Source: Fidelibacterota bacterium SCGC AAA298-D23
GTDB lineage: Bacteria; Fidelibacterota; Marinisomatia; Marinisomatales; Marinisomataceae
Direction: 5' to 3'
Assembly (NCBI GenBank): GCA_000402655.1
Contig: AQSI01000001.1
Location: 62,001 to 126,000 of the forward strand
Length of the DNA: 64,000 nt
In this document: positions 52,734 to 60,607 of the stretch, piece after piece
How positions within the stretch are numbered: the first letter of the stretch is position 1
How the letters are laid out: each line of letters begins with the position of its first letter
Position numbers and translations under genes: made by a program
Notes under the pieces: generated by a model
Databases searched by the model: none
Seen by the model: the letters and a program-made list of their open reading frames with translations, nothing else
Told to the model about the DNA's origin: nothing

Positions 52734-53636
52734 TCAAGAAGTATGGTCATTCATCCATTTAAGCCTTTTCAAAAATTCTGCATCATTTATTTTGAGAAGA
52801 CCATCTATGCCTATACCTTCAATACAAAAAGACGCTGTGACGGCACCTACTTTCATGGAATCTAATATATTTTTACCATTCATTTTTCCCATAAGGACCC
52901 CACCAATATAAGCATCACCTGCTCCAGTTGTATCAATAACTTTATCTACAGGGAATGCTTGAACGGAGAAATTATTTTGTTTGTCAAAGAAATAGGACCC
53001 ATTTTCCCCATCCTTTATAATTAAACTTTTTGGCCCAAGATCTAAAATTGCTTTTGACATTTCTTTAATATCTGCATCGGCCATGCCAGACAGAGCGCGT
53101 GCTTCATTAAAGTTTATACAAAACAAGTCTACTCGCTCTATTAAAGCTTTAAGTTCTTTATTTGCAATATTTATATAGAGCTTAAAAGTATCTAACAATA
53201 CAAATGGCTTACTTTGCATTTGATTTAAAAGCTCAGTTTGTAGATGTGGTGCAGTATTCCCCAACAAAAGAAATGGACAATTTTTAGAGTGTTTGGACAA
53301 ATCAGGTATATAAGATTCAGAAACGCCTGGGTCAACATATAAAGTTTTTCTTGATGAGAAATCATCTTTATACTCACCTCCCCAACAAAATGTATTTCCA
53401 TCTAGCTGTGTTAATGAGTTCGTTGTTATTGAATGCTCAGAAAGTAAATTAAAATGCTTTTTTTCAAAGTCGTCACCAACAACTCCAACTAGTTCGCAGG
53501 TATTTTTTTTATTAGCTAATAGTGCATAGGCGGCCGATCCACCAAGAACGTTAGAAAATGCACCATATTTATTAACAATTTTATCGATGCTAATTGATCC
53601 AAAAACGATTGCTTTATGTGATTGATTTGAAGTCAT
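52734..53636 (-). CDS. PfkB-family carbohydrate/nucleoside kinase
   Basis: A 300-residue kinase from ATG 53636 (MTSNQSHKAIVFGS). The frame is open to 53849, but that part is antisense to mnmA. The N-terminal glycine motif is VLGGSAAYALLA; the ATP-binding/catalytic motif is DTTGAGDAYIGGVL with the base Asp. Layout is like adenosine/sugar kinases of this family (a ribokinase-like fold). Substrate cannot be told. It is divergent from mnmA with 33 bases between start codons. Confidence 0.87.
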   Translation of the reverse strand: MTSNQSHKAIVFGSISIDKIVNKYGAFSNVLGGSAAYALLANKKNTCELVGVVGDDFEKKHFNLLSEHSITTNSLTQLDGNTFCWGGEYKDDFSSRKTLYVDPGVSESYIPDLSKHSKNCPFLLLGNTAPHLQTELLNQMQSKPFVLLDTFKLYINIANKELKALIERVDLFCINFNEARALSGMADADIKEMSKAILDLGPKSLIIKDGENGSYFFDKQNNFSVQAFPVDKVIDTTGAGDAYIGGVLMGKMNGKNILDSMKVGAVTASFCIEGIGIDGLLKINDAEFLKRLKWMNDHTS

Positions 53637-53669
53637 AATTTTTTTTATTAAGATAGTTATGTAAATAAA

Positions 53670-54782
53670 ATGAAAAAAGAAAAAATAGTTCTCGGGATGA
53701 GCGGCGGGGTTGATAGTTCTGTTGCTGCTATTTTGCTTCAAAAAAAAGGTTTTGAAGTATATGGTATCTTTATGAAGAATTGGGATGATAAAAATGCTAT
53801 TTGCAATGCGGAAGATGATTATGCTGATGCAGTAAGTGTATGCAATCAATTAAATATTCCTTTAAAAAAGATAAATTACACAAAAGAATACAAAGATCGT
53901 GTTTTTTCACAATTTCTTGATGACCATAAAAATGGATTTACTCCTAATCCAGATGTTTTATGTAATAAAGAAATTAAATTTGACGTTTTTCAAAAATATG
54001 CTAAACAAATAGGAGCAACAAAAATTGCCTCAGGACATTATGCGAAAATTGTAAAGGAAAATGATAATTTTTTTATAAGTAAGGCATCTGACAGAACAAA
54101 AGATCAATCCTATTTTTTATATCAATTAAAAAGTTCACTATTACATAACATCGAGTTTCCTTTAGGGAGTTTACTTAAGAAAGATATCAGAAAAATTGCT
54201 GAAGAAAATAATCTAGTTAATGCTTCTAAAAAAGATAGCACAGGTATATGCTTTATTGGAGATCGAAAATATAATGATTTTGTTTGTCACTTTTTAAAAA
54301 CAAAAAAAGGTAAAATTATTACAGTTGATGGTGAAGAAATTGGTCATCATGATGGACATATGTACTTTACTGTTGGTCAACGAAAAGGGTTAGGAATTGG
54401 AGCTAGAAATTCTGCGTTCGATAAACCTTGGTATGTGGTGAATAAAGATATTAATAAAAATATCGTTTATGTAGCTCAAGGGGGTACTCACCCAGCTTTA
54501 TTTTCTGATCAATTATTGGCTGATAACATGTATTGGAGTAGAGATATCTCAAAATTATTACCGTTTAAATGTAATGCAAAAGTTAGATATAGAGATGAAG
54601 ATCATTCTTGCCAAATATTATCATCCAATGAAGACAAATGTTATATTAAATTTGATAATAAGATTAAAGCAATAACTAATGGTCAGTCGATTGTTTTATA
54701 TAATGAAGACGGCATTTGTATTGGGGGTGGAATCATTAGAAAAAGAAACATACCTTTTTTAGGTGAGGAAATAAATGAATAA
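53670..54782 (+). CDS. mnmA: tRNA-specific 2-thiouridylase MnmA
   Basis: A 370-residue enzyme that thiolates U34 of tRNA-Lys, tRNA-Glu and tRNA-Gln. ATP-pyrophosphatase P-loop GMSGGVDSSVAAILL, the catalytic nucleophile Cys in NPDVLCNKEIKF and the second catalytic Cys in STGICFIGDR are all present. The C-terminal beta-barrel includes VGQRKGLGIG. The target tRNA-Lys (UUU) is encoded at 60.5 kb. The end overlaps the uridylyltransferase gene by eight bases; an AGGTGAGGAA site there serves that start. Confidence 0.97.
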   Translation: MKKEKIVLGMSGGVDSSVAAILLQKKGFEVYGIFMKNWDDKNAICNAEDDYADAVSVCNQLNIPLKKINYTKEYKDRVFSQFLDDHKNGFTPNPDVLCNKEIKFDVFQKYAKQIGATKIASGHYAKIVKENDNFFISKASDRTKDQSYFLYQLKSSLLHNIEFPLGSLLKKDIRKIAEENNLVNASKKDSTGICFIGDRKYNDFVCHFLKTKKGKIITVDGEEIGHHDGHMYFTVGQRKGLGIGARNSAFDKPWYVVNKDINKNIVYVAQGGTHPALFSDQLLADNMYWSRDISKLLPFKCNAKVRYRDEDHSCQILSSNEDKCYIKFDNKIKAITNGQSIVLYNEDGICIGGGIIRKRNIPFLGEEINE

Positions 54783-55500
54783 AGAATTGAGAGTTATAAT
54801 TTTAGCAGCTGGCAAAGGTACTAGAATGAATTCAGATTTACCAAAAGTGTTACACAAATTACAAGGTAAGACTCTCATAGACTATGTAATTGATGAAAGT
54901 GAGCTTCTAAAACCTAAAGAAACAATATTAGTAGTAGGATATAAAAAAGAGCGAGTTATTAAACATACTGAAAGCAGGATAAATCTTAAGTATGCTATCC
55001 AAGAAGAGCAGCTTGGTACAGGGCATGCAGTGTTGCAAACAAAAAAACTTTTAAAAAATAAAAAGGGGCATATGTTAATTTTATATGGTGATGTTCCAAA
55101 TATTAAAGCGTCGACTCTTCTACCAGTTGTTGATAATCATATTATTAATAATCGTGACTTAACTTTAATTACTGCAGAAATTGATGACCCTACTGGATAC
55201 GGACGAATTATAAGAGATAAAAAAGGAAACCTGTTAAAAATTATCGAAGAAAAAGATTGTAATAACAATGAGAAAAAAATTAAAGAGTGGAATCCAGGTA
55301 TATATATATTCAAAACAGAAGAAGTTTTTAAAATTTTAGATAATATTAAAACAAATAATGCCTCCAAGGAATACTATCTAACTGATGCAATTGGATTAGC
55401 GCAACAATCAAATATGCAAATAAAGGCTATTAAAATTGCAAATTCTGGTGAAGTAATTGGGATAAATACAGCCGACCAGCTGAAAGAACTTGAAGATTGA
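54775..55500 (+). CDS. GlmU-type uridylyltransferase domain (stand-alone)
   Basis: A 241-residue nucleotidyltransferase matching only the N-terminal half of GlmU: VIILAAGKGTRMNSDLPKVLHKL, GTGHAVLQT and YGDVPNI. It would make UDP-GlcNAc from GlcNAc-1-phosphate and UTP. The C-terminal left-handed beta-helix acetyltransferase of E. coli GlmU is absent; a separate beta-helix protein is encoded at 3.2 kb. It belongs to the mnmA-glmU-LytR_C-rsfS-argS overlap chain. Another NDP-sugar pyrophosphorylase substrate is possible. Confidence 0.85.
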   Translation: MNKELRVIILAAGKGTRMNSDLPKVLHKLQGKTLIDYVIDESELLKPKETILVVGYKKERVIKHTESRINLKYAIQEEQLGTGHAVLQTKKLLKNKKGHMLILYGDVPNIKASTLLPVVDNHIINNRDLTLITAEIDDPTGYGRIIRDKKGNLLKIIEEKDCNNNEKKIKEWNPGIYIFKTEEVFKILDNIKTNNASKEYYLTDAIGLAQQSNMQIKAIKIANSGEVIGINTADQLKELED

Positions 55501-55973
55501 AACACTTTCTAAATATAGTTATCAGTTTTTTGGCTTTTATTATTTTGGGATTTGCCTTGTCATTCAATGCATATCTGAGACAAGAATCACCAGCAAAAAA
55601 TTTAAGTCAAATAAATAATTCAGAATTAAGGAGTAAAATAAAATTATTCGAAAATTATTCTTCCCAAACTTTGCGAATTGCAGTCTTAAATGGTTGTGGT
55701 GTTAGTGGAGTTGGTAATTCTTATGGAAACATATTTACAAGTAAATATGGATTGCAGGTTACCAGAATTGAAAATGCGGATAACTTTAACTATGAAATGA
55801 CGACTATAATCATTTTAAACAAGGATAATCCTAATGTTGATAATATACTTACTATTTTAGGAACTAATATTAATGCTGGGAATGTACAGTTTAATTCAAC
55901 AGTAAATCCTGATGAAGATATTCAAATTATTATTGGTAAAGACTATCAAGAGTTTCTTAACTTGAATCAATGA
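55497..55973 (+). CDS. LytR_C-domain membrane protein
   Basis: A 158-residue protein with one N-terminal membrane helix (residues about 5-25) and a LytR cell-envelope-related C-terminal domain (TLRIAVLNGCGVSGVGNSY, TTIIILN). No LytR-CpsA-Psr catalytic domain is fused. It starts with TTG that overlaps the preceding stop (TTGA). Such small LytR_C proteins sit next to rsfS in many genomes, consistent with the gene order here; the role is unknown, probably in the cell envelope. Confidence 0.8.
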   Translation: MKHFLNIVISFLAFIILGFALSFNAYLRQESPAKNLSQINNSELRSKIKLFENYSSQTLRIAVLNGCGVSGVGNSYGNIFTSKYGLQVTRIENADNFNYEMTTIIILNKDNPNVDNILTILGTNINAGNVQFNSTVNPDEDIQIIIGKDYQEFLNLNQ

Positions 55974-56299
55974 GCTCAAAATCGTTACTTAAAAAAATTA
56001 TTTCATTGGCAGACGACAAAAAAGCGGAGAATATCGTTGCGCTAGATGTTTCAAAGATCACCTCTCTTTCAGAATATTTTGTTGTGTGCTCAGCTTCAAA
56101 TCTTATTCAAGTCAAAGCCATTGCAGATAATATAAAAGAAAATATTTCAGAAAATCCCTGGAAAACTGAAGGATATGAAAATGGTACATGGATTATTTTA
56201 GATTATGTTGATATAGTAGTGCACATTTTCTTTGATGAAATGCGATCTTACTATGATTTGGAAAGAATTTGGTTTGATGCTAAGGTTGTAAAAGTATGA
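55970..56299 (+). CDS. rsfS: Ribosomal silencing factor RsfS
   Basis: A 109-residue RsfS/Iojap protein. KKAENIVALDVSKI, LSEYFVVCSASN, KTEGYENGTWIILDYVDIVV (shown in part) and HIFFDEMRSYYDLERIW are the family core. It binds L14 of the large subunit and blocks subunit joining when nutrients are scarce. It overlaps its neighbours by four bases on each side (ATGA), so translation is coupled through LytR_C-rsfS-argS. Confidence 0.96.
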   Translation: MSSKSLLKKIISLADDKKAENIVALDVSKITSLSEYFVVCSASNLIQVKAIADNIKENISENPWKTEGYENGTWIILDYVDIVVHIFFDEMRSYYDLERIWFDAKVVKV

Positions 56300-57918
56300 A
56301 GCTTAATAAACTTATGGATGATTTTTTGCAGGACTATCTTGATCAAAATAAAGTTGAGTTTTCTGATTGGAGTATAAATGTTAACAATCAAGAAGGGTTT
56401 GGAGATTATTCTTCTAATATTGCACTTAAGCTAGCAAAGATATTGAAAAAGGCACCGATAGAAATTGCAAAAAGTATTGCTAATCATCCAAACATATCAG
56501 AAAATGTTTTCACCTTAAGTTCCTCTCAACCTGGCTTTGTTAACTTTCATATTTCTAATGATTACTATCTTGAAATTTTAAAGCAAATTATTGATGAATC
56601 AGAAAATTTTGGTAAGAAGAAAAAATTAAATCAATCAGCCAATGTAGAATTTGTAAGCAGCAACCCTACTGGACCTCTTACTGTTGGTCATGGAAGACAA
56701 GCAATTCTTGGTGATATGGTTTCTAATATATTAACCTGGAATGGATATGATGTTACAAGAGAATACTACTATAATGATGCTGGAAAACAAATGAGAGTAC
56801 TTGCGGAATCTTGCTACGCTAAATATGCTCAGCAGATTGGTAAAAAAGTAGGGATGCCTGAGAATGGATACATTGGGTCATATTTAGATGAAATTGCTGA
56901 AAAAATTATTAACAAGCATGGAAAAGATTTAGAATCTGATAATCCAATTTTTAGAGATTTTACAGAAAAAGAAATCTTTGCAAACATTAAAAATACACTA
57001 GATAGCATTGGCATTAAATTTGATGTTTTTACTAAAGAAGGAACTTTTTATAAAAACGGTGCAATTGAAGATGTTCTCAAAATATTAAAAGAAAAAAATC
57101 TTTCTTATGAAAAAGATGGCGCAGTATGGTTTAAAACGTCTAGCCTAAACAAAGAAGAAGATAAAGTGTTGGTAAAAAGTTCAGGAGAACCAACATATAG
57201 ATTGCCTGATATAGCATATCATGCAGATAAGGTTGATAGGGGTTTCGATCTAATTGTAGATATTTTCGGTGCTGATCACATTGATACGTATCCGGATGTA
57301 ATTTTAGGTTTAAAATGCTTGGATAAAAAAACCGACCATATAAAAGTAGTCATTCATCAGTTTGTAACAATTAAAAAAAGTGGAGAAATTGTAAAAATGT
57401 CCACAAGAAAAGCTAACTTTATAACTCTTGATGAACTTAAAGATGAACTTAGCTCAGATATTATAAGATATTTTTTTATCATGAGAGGTGCAAACAGTCA
57501 CCTTGATTTTGATTTAGATCTTGCAAAAGATGAATCTGAAAAAAATCCTGTCTATTATCTACAATACGCTAATGCAAGAATTTCAAATCTATTAAAAAGA
57601 TATGATAAAGAAATTCCCTTGGATAGTAAAATTGATTACTCGCAATTGAAGGAAAAAGATGAAATTGCTTTAGCAAAGTTGTTATCAGAATTCCCAAGTA
57701 AAATGGAACAAGTTAGCCATTCGCTAGAACCAAGAAAAATTGCAACTTATTTAGAAGAAGTTGCTTCAGCATATCACAAGTTTTATGGTAACCATAAAGT
57801 GATTAATCCACAAAATACCGGTTTATCTTCAGCTAGGAAAAAATTATGCGAAGCAACAAAAATCATTTTAACAAATGGATTATCAATTCTTGGGATAAGT
57901 GCACCTGAAAGAATGTAA
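56296..57918 (+). CDS. argS: Arginyl-tRNA synthetase
   Basis: A 540-residue class Ia synthetase. HIGH-type motif VSSNPTGPLTVGHGRQAILG, KMSK-type motif KMSTRKANF, and the DALR anticodon domain at the C-terminus are visible, with an N-terminal additional domain of about 115 residues. It charges tRNA-Arg. It is the last of the overlapped mnmA-to-argS chain; the amine oxidase starts two bases later. Confidence 0.96.
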   Translation: MKLNKLMDDFLQDYLDQNKVEFSDWSINVNNQEGFGDYSSNIALKLAKILKKAPIEIAKSIANHPNISENVFTLSSSQPGFVNFHISNDYYLEILKQIIDESENFGKKKKLNQSANVEFVSSNPTGPLTVGHGRQAILGDMVSNILTWNGYDVTREYYYNDAGKQMRVLAESCYAKYAQQIGKKVGMPENGYIGSYLDEIAEKIINKHGKDLESDNPIFRDFTEKEIFANIKNTLDSIGIKFDVFTKEGTFYKNGAIEDVLKILKEKNLSYEKDGAVWFKTSSLNKEEDKVLVKSSGEPTYRLPDIAYHADKVDRGFDLIVDIFGADHIDTYPDVILGLKCLDKKTDHIKVVIHQFVTIKKSGEIVKMSTRKANFITLDELKDELSSDIIRYFFIMRGANSHLDFDLDLAKDESEKNPVYYLQYANARISNLLKRYDKEIPLDSKIDYSQLKEKDEIALAKLLSEFPSKMEQVSHSLEPRKIATYLEEVASAYHKFYGNHKVINPQNTGLSSARKKLCEATKIILTNGLSILGISAPERM

Positions 57919-57920
57919 TA

Positions 57921-59144
57921 ATGTCTGATTTGTCAAGACGTGATTTTATCAAAAAAAGTATAATATTATCGTTAGGTGCGTCCTACATCGTTTCGTGTGA
58001 AGATAACGATATGTTAGACAGTGATACTGAATCAAATTCTTCAGATGAATCAGATAATAATAGTAAAAAAGTTATTATCATTGGGGCAGGAATATCCGGA
58101 CTAGTAGCTGGGTACGAACTGACAATTGCTGGCCATGATGTAACTATATTAGAGTCCAGAGACAGAATTGGAGGTCGAGTTTTAACAATAAGGTCCCCTT
58201 TTTCAAATAATCATTACGTTGAAGGGGGTGCTGCAAGAATTAAACCCAGCCATAATCTAACTATAGCTTATGCGAACCACTTTAATCTTACATTAGACCC
58301 TTTCTATGCCACAAGTGGCAACTACGTAGATTTTTCGAATGGAAGTAGAACAATAATTGATAATAATACTTATCTAAATACGTCATATGGTTCTACTATG
58401 CGAAAAAATTATCTTAAAATTCGTGGAGGTTCAGATCAGCTCACAAATGCATTTGCAAATTCTAGTGAACTTTCAAATAAAATATATTTAAGTCATGCAG
58501 TTACATCTATCACTCAAAACAGTGATAATGTAATCGTTAATGCAGGTGGGAATCAATTTCAAGCAGATAGAGTTTTATGTACAGTTCCATTATCAGTATT
58601 AAATAAAATAAATTTTAGTCCTGCACTTTCATCAGAAAAACAAACAGCAATGAATGGTGGATTTAGATATGCTCCGGCAACTAGGATATATATTCAGTTT
58701 AGTAATAGATTTTGGGAGAATGAGTCATTAAATGGATGGGGAAATACTGATCTACCTGAAGAGATTTGGCAACCATCATGGGATATGACAGGTAATACTG
58801 GTATCTTAATGTCATATCTTCGATGGTCAGCTGCAGAAGATATGGATACACTAAATCAAGATGAACGAAACAATGCTGTTCTAAATAGATGGGAAAATAT
58901 TTTTGAAGGATCAATAAATAATTTTGATAAAGGAGTATCAAAATCTTGGGTGCTTGATGAATGGTCAAAAGGTGCTTGGGCATCACCTACTACATCTCAA
59001 AATGAAACTTTAAATGAAAGCATAGCACAAATAGAGGGTCGCATTCATTTTGCTGGAGAGCATGCATCAAATGATCGAGGATGGATGCAAGGCGCCCTTT
59101 TTTCAGGCTTACGCGCAGCCACAGAAATAAAAAATTCTAATTAG
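57921..59144 (+). CDS. Tat-exported FAD amine oxidase (lipoprotein)
   Basis: A 407-residue flavin monoamine-oxidase-family enzyme. A twin-arginine signal SRRDFIKKS is followed by a lipobox-like YIVSC (Cys 26), so it is probably folded with FAD inside and then anchored outside. VIIIGAGISGLVAGYELTIA binds FAD (GxGxxG); GGRV, then C-terminal HFAGEHASNDRGWMQGAL is the second flavin site. It oxidises an amine or amino acid of unknown identity. It follows argS by two bases and precedes the phosphodiesterase gene. Confidence 0.88.
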   Translation: MSDLSRRDFIKKSIILSLGASYIVSCEDNDMLDSDTESNSSDESDNNSKKVIIIGAGISGLVAGYELTIAGHDVTILESRDRIGGRVLTIRSPFSNNHYVEGGAARIKPSHNLTIAYANHFNLTLDPFYATSGNYVDFSNGSRTIIDNNTYLNTSYGSTMRKNYLKIRGGSDQLTNAFANSSELSNKIYLSHAVTSITQNSDNVIVNAGGNQFQADRVLCTVPLSVLNKINFSPALSSEKQTAMNGGFRYAPATRIYIQFSNRFWENESLNGWGNTDLPEEIWQPSWDMTGNTGILMSYLRWSAAEDMDTLNQDERNNAVLNRWENIFEGSINNFDKGVSKSWVLDEWSKGAWASPTTSQNETLNESIAQIEGRIHFAGEHASNDRGWMQGALFSGLRAATEIKNSN

Positions 59145-59153
59145 GGTTAAAAT

Positions 59154-59915
59154 ATTATTACTAAAAAAATAATTTATTTTTATCTATTTGTTTTATCTTT
59201 TATGGTAATGAATTCATGTTCGAATCATAACACATTAAGTATTGGGCACAGAGGAGCAAAAGGATATGTTGCAGAAAATACTTACGAATCTATAAGCAAG
59301 GCAATTGAGTTGAATGTTGACGGAATTGAAATAGATGTTTTTAAGTGCGCAAGCGGTGAATTAGTATTATTTCATGATGAAGATCTAAAAAAATTAACTG
59401 GGGAATCAGGTTCAATTGAAAGTTTAACTATTAAAGAACTTGAACAATTTTTGGTTTTAGGTAAATATAAAATTCCAACATTGGAATATGTCTTAACAAA
59501 AATTGAAGAGCCAATTTTTATAAATATAGAGTTGAAAGGATCGAATACTGCAGGAGCTACATCCAAAATTATTCAATCCTTCGTTAAAAATACTTCTTGG
59601 GGTTTAGAAAACTTTATTGTTTCAAGTTTTAACTGGCTTGAGCTTGAGCAACTTAGATTAATTGATAAAAATATTCCTGTTGGAGTTCTTGTTGGTAGAT
59701 CCGTATGTATTAATGAAGCTATTGAATTTGGCAAAAAAATCGATGCTCAAGCTATACATCCTAATTACGCACTTCTAAATGATATTTCTGTTAAAAAAAT
59801 AAAAAATAACGGTTTTAAAATTTATACATGGACAGTTAATAACGTAGATGATATTAATCTTATGAAAAACTTAAAAGTTGATGGTATTATATCAGATTTT
59901 CCTGATAAAATTTAA
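59154..59915 (+). CDS. Glycerophosphodiester phosphodiesterase lipoprotein, apparent ATT start
   Basis: The core (LSIGHRGAKGYVAENTYES, GIEIDVFKCASGELVLFHD, INIELKG) is a UgpQ-type glycerophosphodiesterase with the catalytic His and metal-binding Glu/Asp. The first ATG (59202) gives MVMNSC with no signal helix. In the same frame upstream, from ATT at 59154, runs ITKKIIYFYLFVLSFMVMNSC, a perfect lipoprotein signal, back to a stop at 59148. No ATG, GTG or TTG lies there. An AGGG site is eight bases before the ATT. The natural start therefore seems to be ATT (253 residues). It hydrolyses glycerophosphodiesters at the cell surface. Confidence 0.8.
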   Translation: MITKKIIYFYLFVLSFMVMNSCSNHNTLSIGHRGAKGYVAENTYESISKAIELNVDGIEIDVFKCASGELVLFHDEDLKKLTGESGSIESLTIKELEQFLVLGKYKIPTLEYVLTKIEEPIFINIELKGSNTAGATSKIIQSFVKNTSWGLENFIVSSFNWLELEQLRLIDKNIPVGVLVGRSVCINEAIEFGKKIDAQAIHPNYALLNDISVKKIKNNGFKIYTWTVNNVDDINLMKNLKVDGIISDFPDKI

Positions 59916-59922
59916 TATAAAG

Positions 59923-60267
59923 TGGAGGCGGGGAGATTCGAACTCCCGTCCAAAGTAGAGAAAAATTAGACATCTACATGTTTAGTTTCTTGATCATATT
60001 TCACTAAATACCTGTACAAGAACAAACAGATATATAGCAATCTTCAAAAGTTTCACTTATTTAACCGAAGCAGAAAAATAGGCTATCTCATTTTTATGAC
60101 ACCATTCAGCGAACGATGAGAAACGTCTACTGGTGATGGGCTTTAACAATTAAGCAAAAGCCATTTGGCCATTATCGGCACTTAATATAGGTTAGAAGTT
60201 TTAAGAGTTACTAAGCTCTACATGCAATCTAAGATTTCATTCTAAAATGTCGAAACCGGTCGCCCCC
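59923..60267 (-). ncRNA. ssrA: Transfer-messenger RNA (tmRNA)
   Basis: A 345-base tmRNA. The 5' end GGGGGCGACCGGTTTCGACA and 3' end with T-arm GGGAG-TTCGAAT-CTCCC and acceptor CGCCTCC (pairing with GGGGGCG, one G-U) are diagnostic. The discriminator is A; CCA is not encoded. A tag frame at 60150-60179 reads Ala-Asp-Asn-Gly-Gln-Met-Ala-Phe-Ala then TAA; with the Ala carried by tmRNA the tag would be AADNGQMAFA. It rescues stalled ribosomes with SmpB. The tag ends AFA rather than the usual LAA or MAA. Confidence 0.95.
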
Positions 60268-60310
60268 AATTGTCAAATAAAACTGAAAATACAATACATT
60301 TTGGAAACAA

Positions 60311-60344
60311 AAAAGGCTCTGTAGCGCCAACCCCAGAGCCTTTT
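60311..60344. terminator. 11-bp hairpin with T-tracts between tmRNA and tRNA-Lys
   Basis: AAAAGGCTCTG (60311-60321) and CAGAGCCTTTT (60334-60344) form a perfect stem with a 12-base loop. On the minus strand it ends in six T, the better terminator direction, but no minus-strand gene lies upstream to be terminated. The 11 bases GGCTCTGTAGC at 60315-60325 equal the first 11 bases of tRNA-Phe in this window. Nothing else is seen in 60345-60511 beyond A/T-rich sequence. Confidence 0.6.
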
Positions 60345-60511
60345 CGATTGCTTGTATTTGCGTACAATAATCTAATTTTAGACTTATGCAAACTAATAAT
60401 AAATTTTTCAAATGGTCAATATTTTTTATTTCAAATTTGAAAAAAATTTTAAAAAATGACTTTTTATGAGTATTAATTTAAATTTTATAGGTTATATTTT
60501 AGCCTAGTTTT

Positions 60512-60583
60512 GCCTCCGTAGCTCAATGGTAGAGCAGGGGCCTTTTAAGCCCTTGGTTGTAGGTTCGAGTCCTTCCGGGGGTA
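60512..60583 (+). tRNA. tRNA-Lys (anticodon TTT)
   Basis: A 72-base cloverleaf: acceptor GCCTCCG (60512-60518) with CGGGGGT (60576-60582) including G-U pairs, discriminator A at 60583. D stem GCTC/GAGC. Anticodon stem GGGGC/GCCCT, loop CTTTTAA, anticodon TTT at 60544-60546. T stem GTAGG/CCTTC has one T-T mismatch. CCA is not encoded. gcvP starts 24 bases downstream. It is a target of MnmA encoded at 53.7 kb. Confidence 0.94.
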
Positions 60584-60607
60584 CTATTTTGGGGAAATCT
60601 CATAATT

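Noticed and set aside
53637..53849. Upstream extension of the PfkB kinase gene
   Set aside because: It is antisense to the conserved P-loop region of mnmA; kinase homology begins at the ATG at 53636.
60229..60411. A 60-codon minus-strand reading frame
   Set aside because: It runs through the tmRNA 5' end and the upstream hairpin; the RNA gene explains the sequence.
60345..60511. Promoter of tRNA-Lys
   Set aside because: TATATT at 60493-60498 is a good -10, but no acceptable -35 stands 16-18 bases upstream; not strong enough to list.
60584..60607. Glycine riboswitch ahead of gcvP
   Set aside because: Only 24 bases separate tRNA-Lys from gcvP, far too short for a glycine aptamer.
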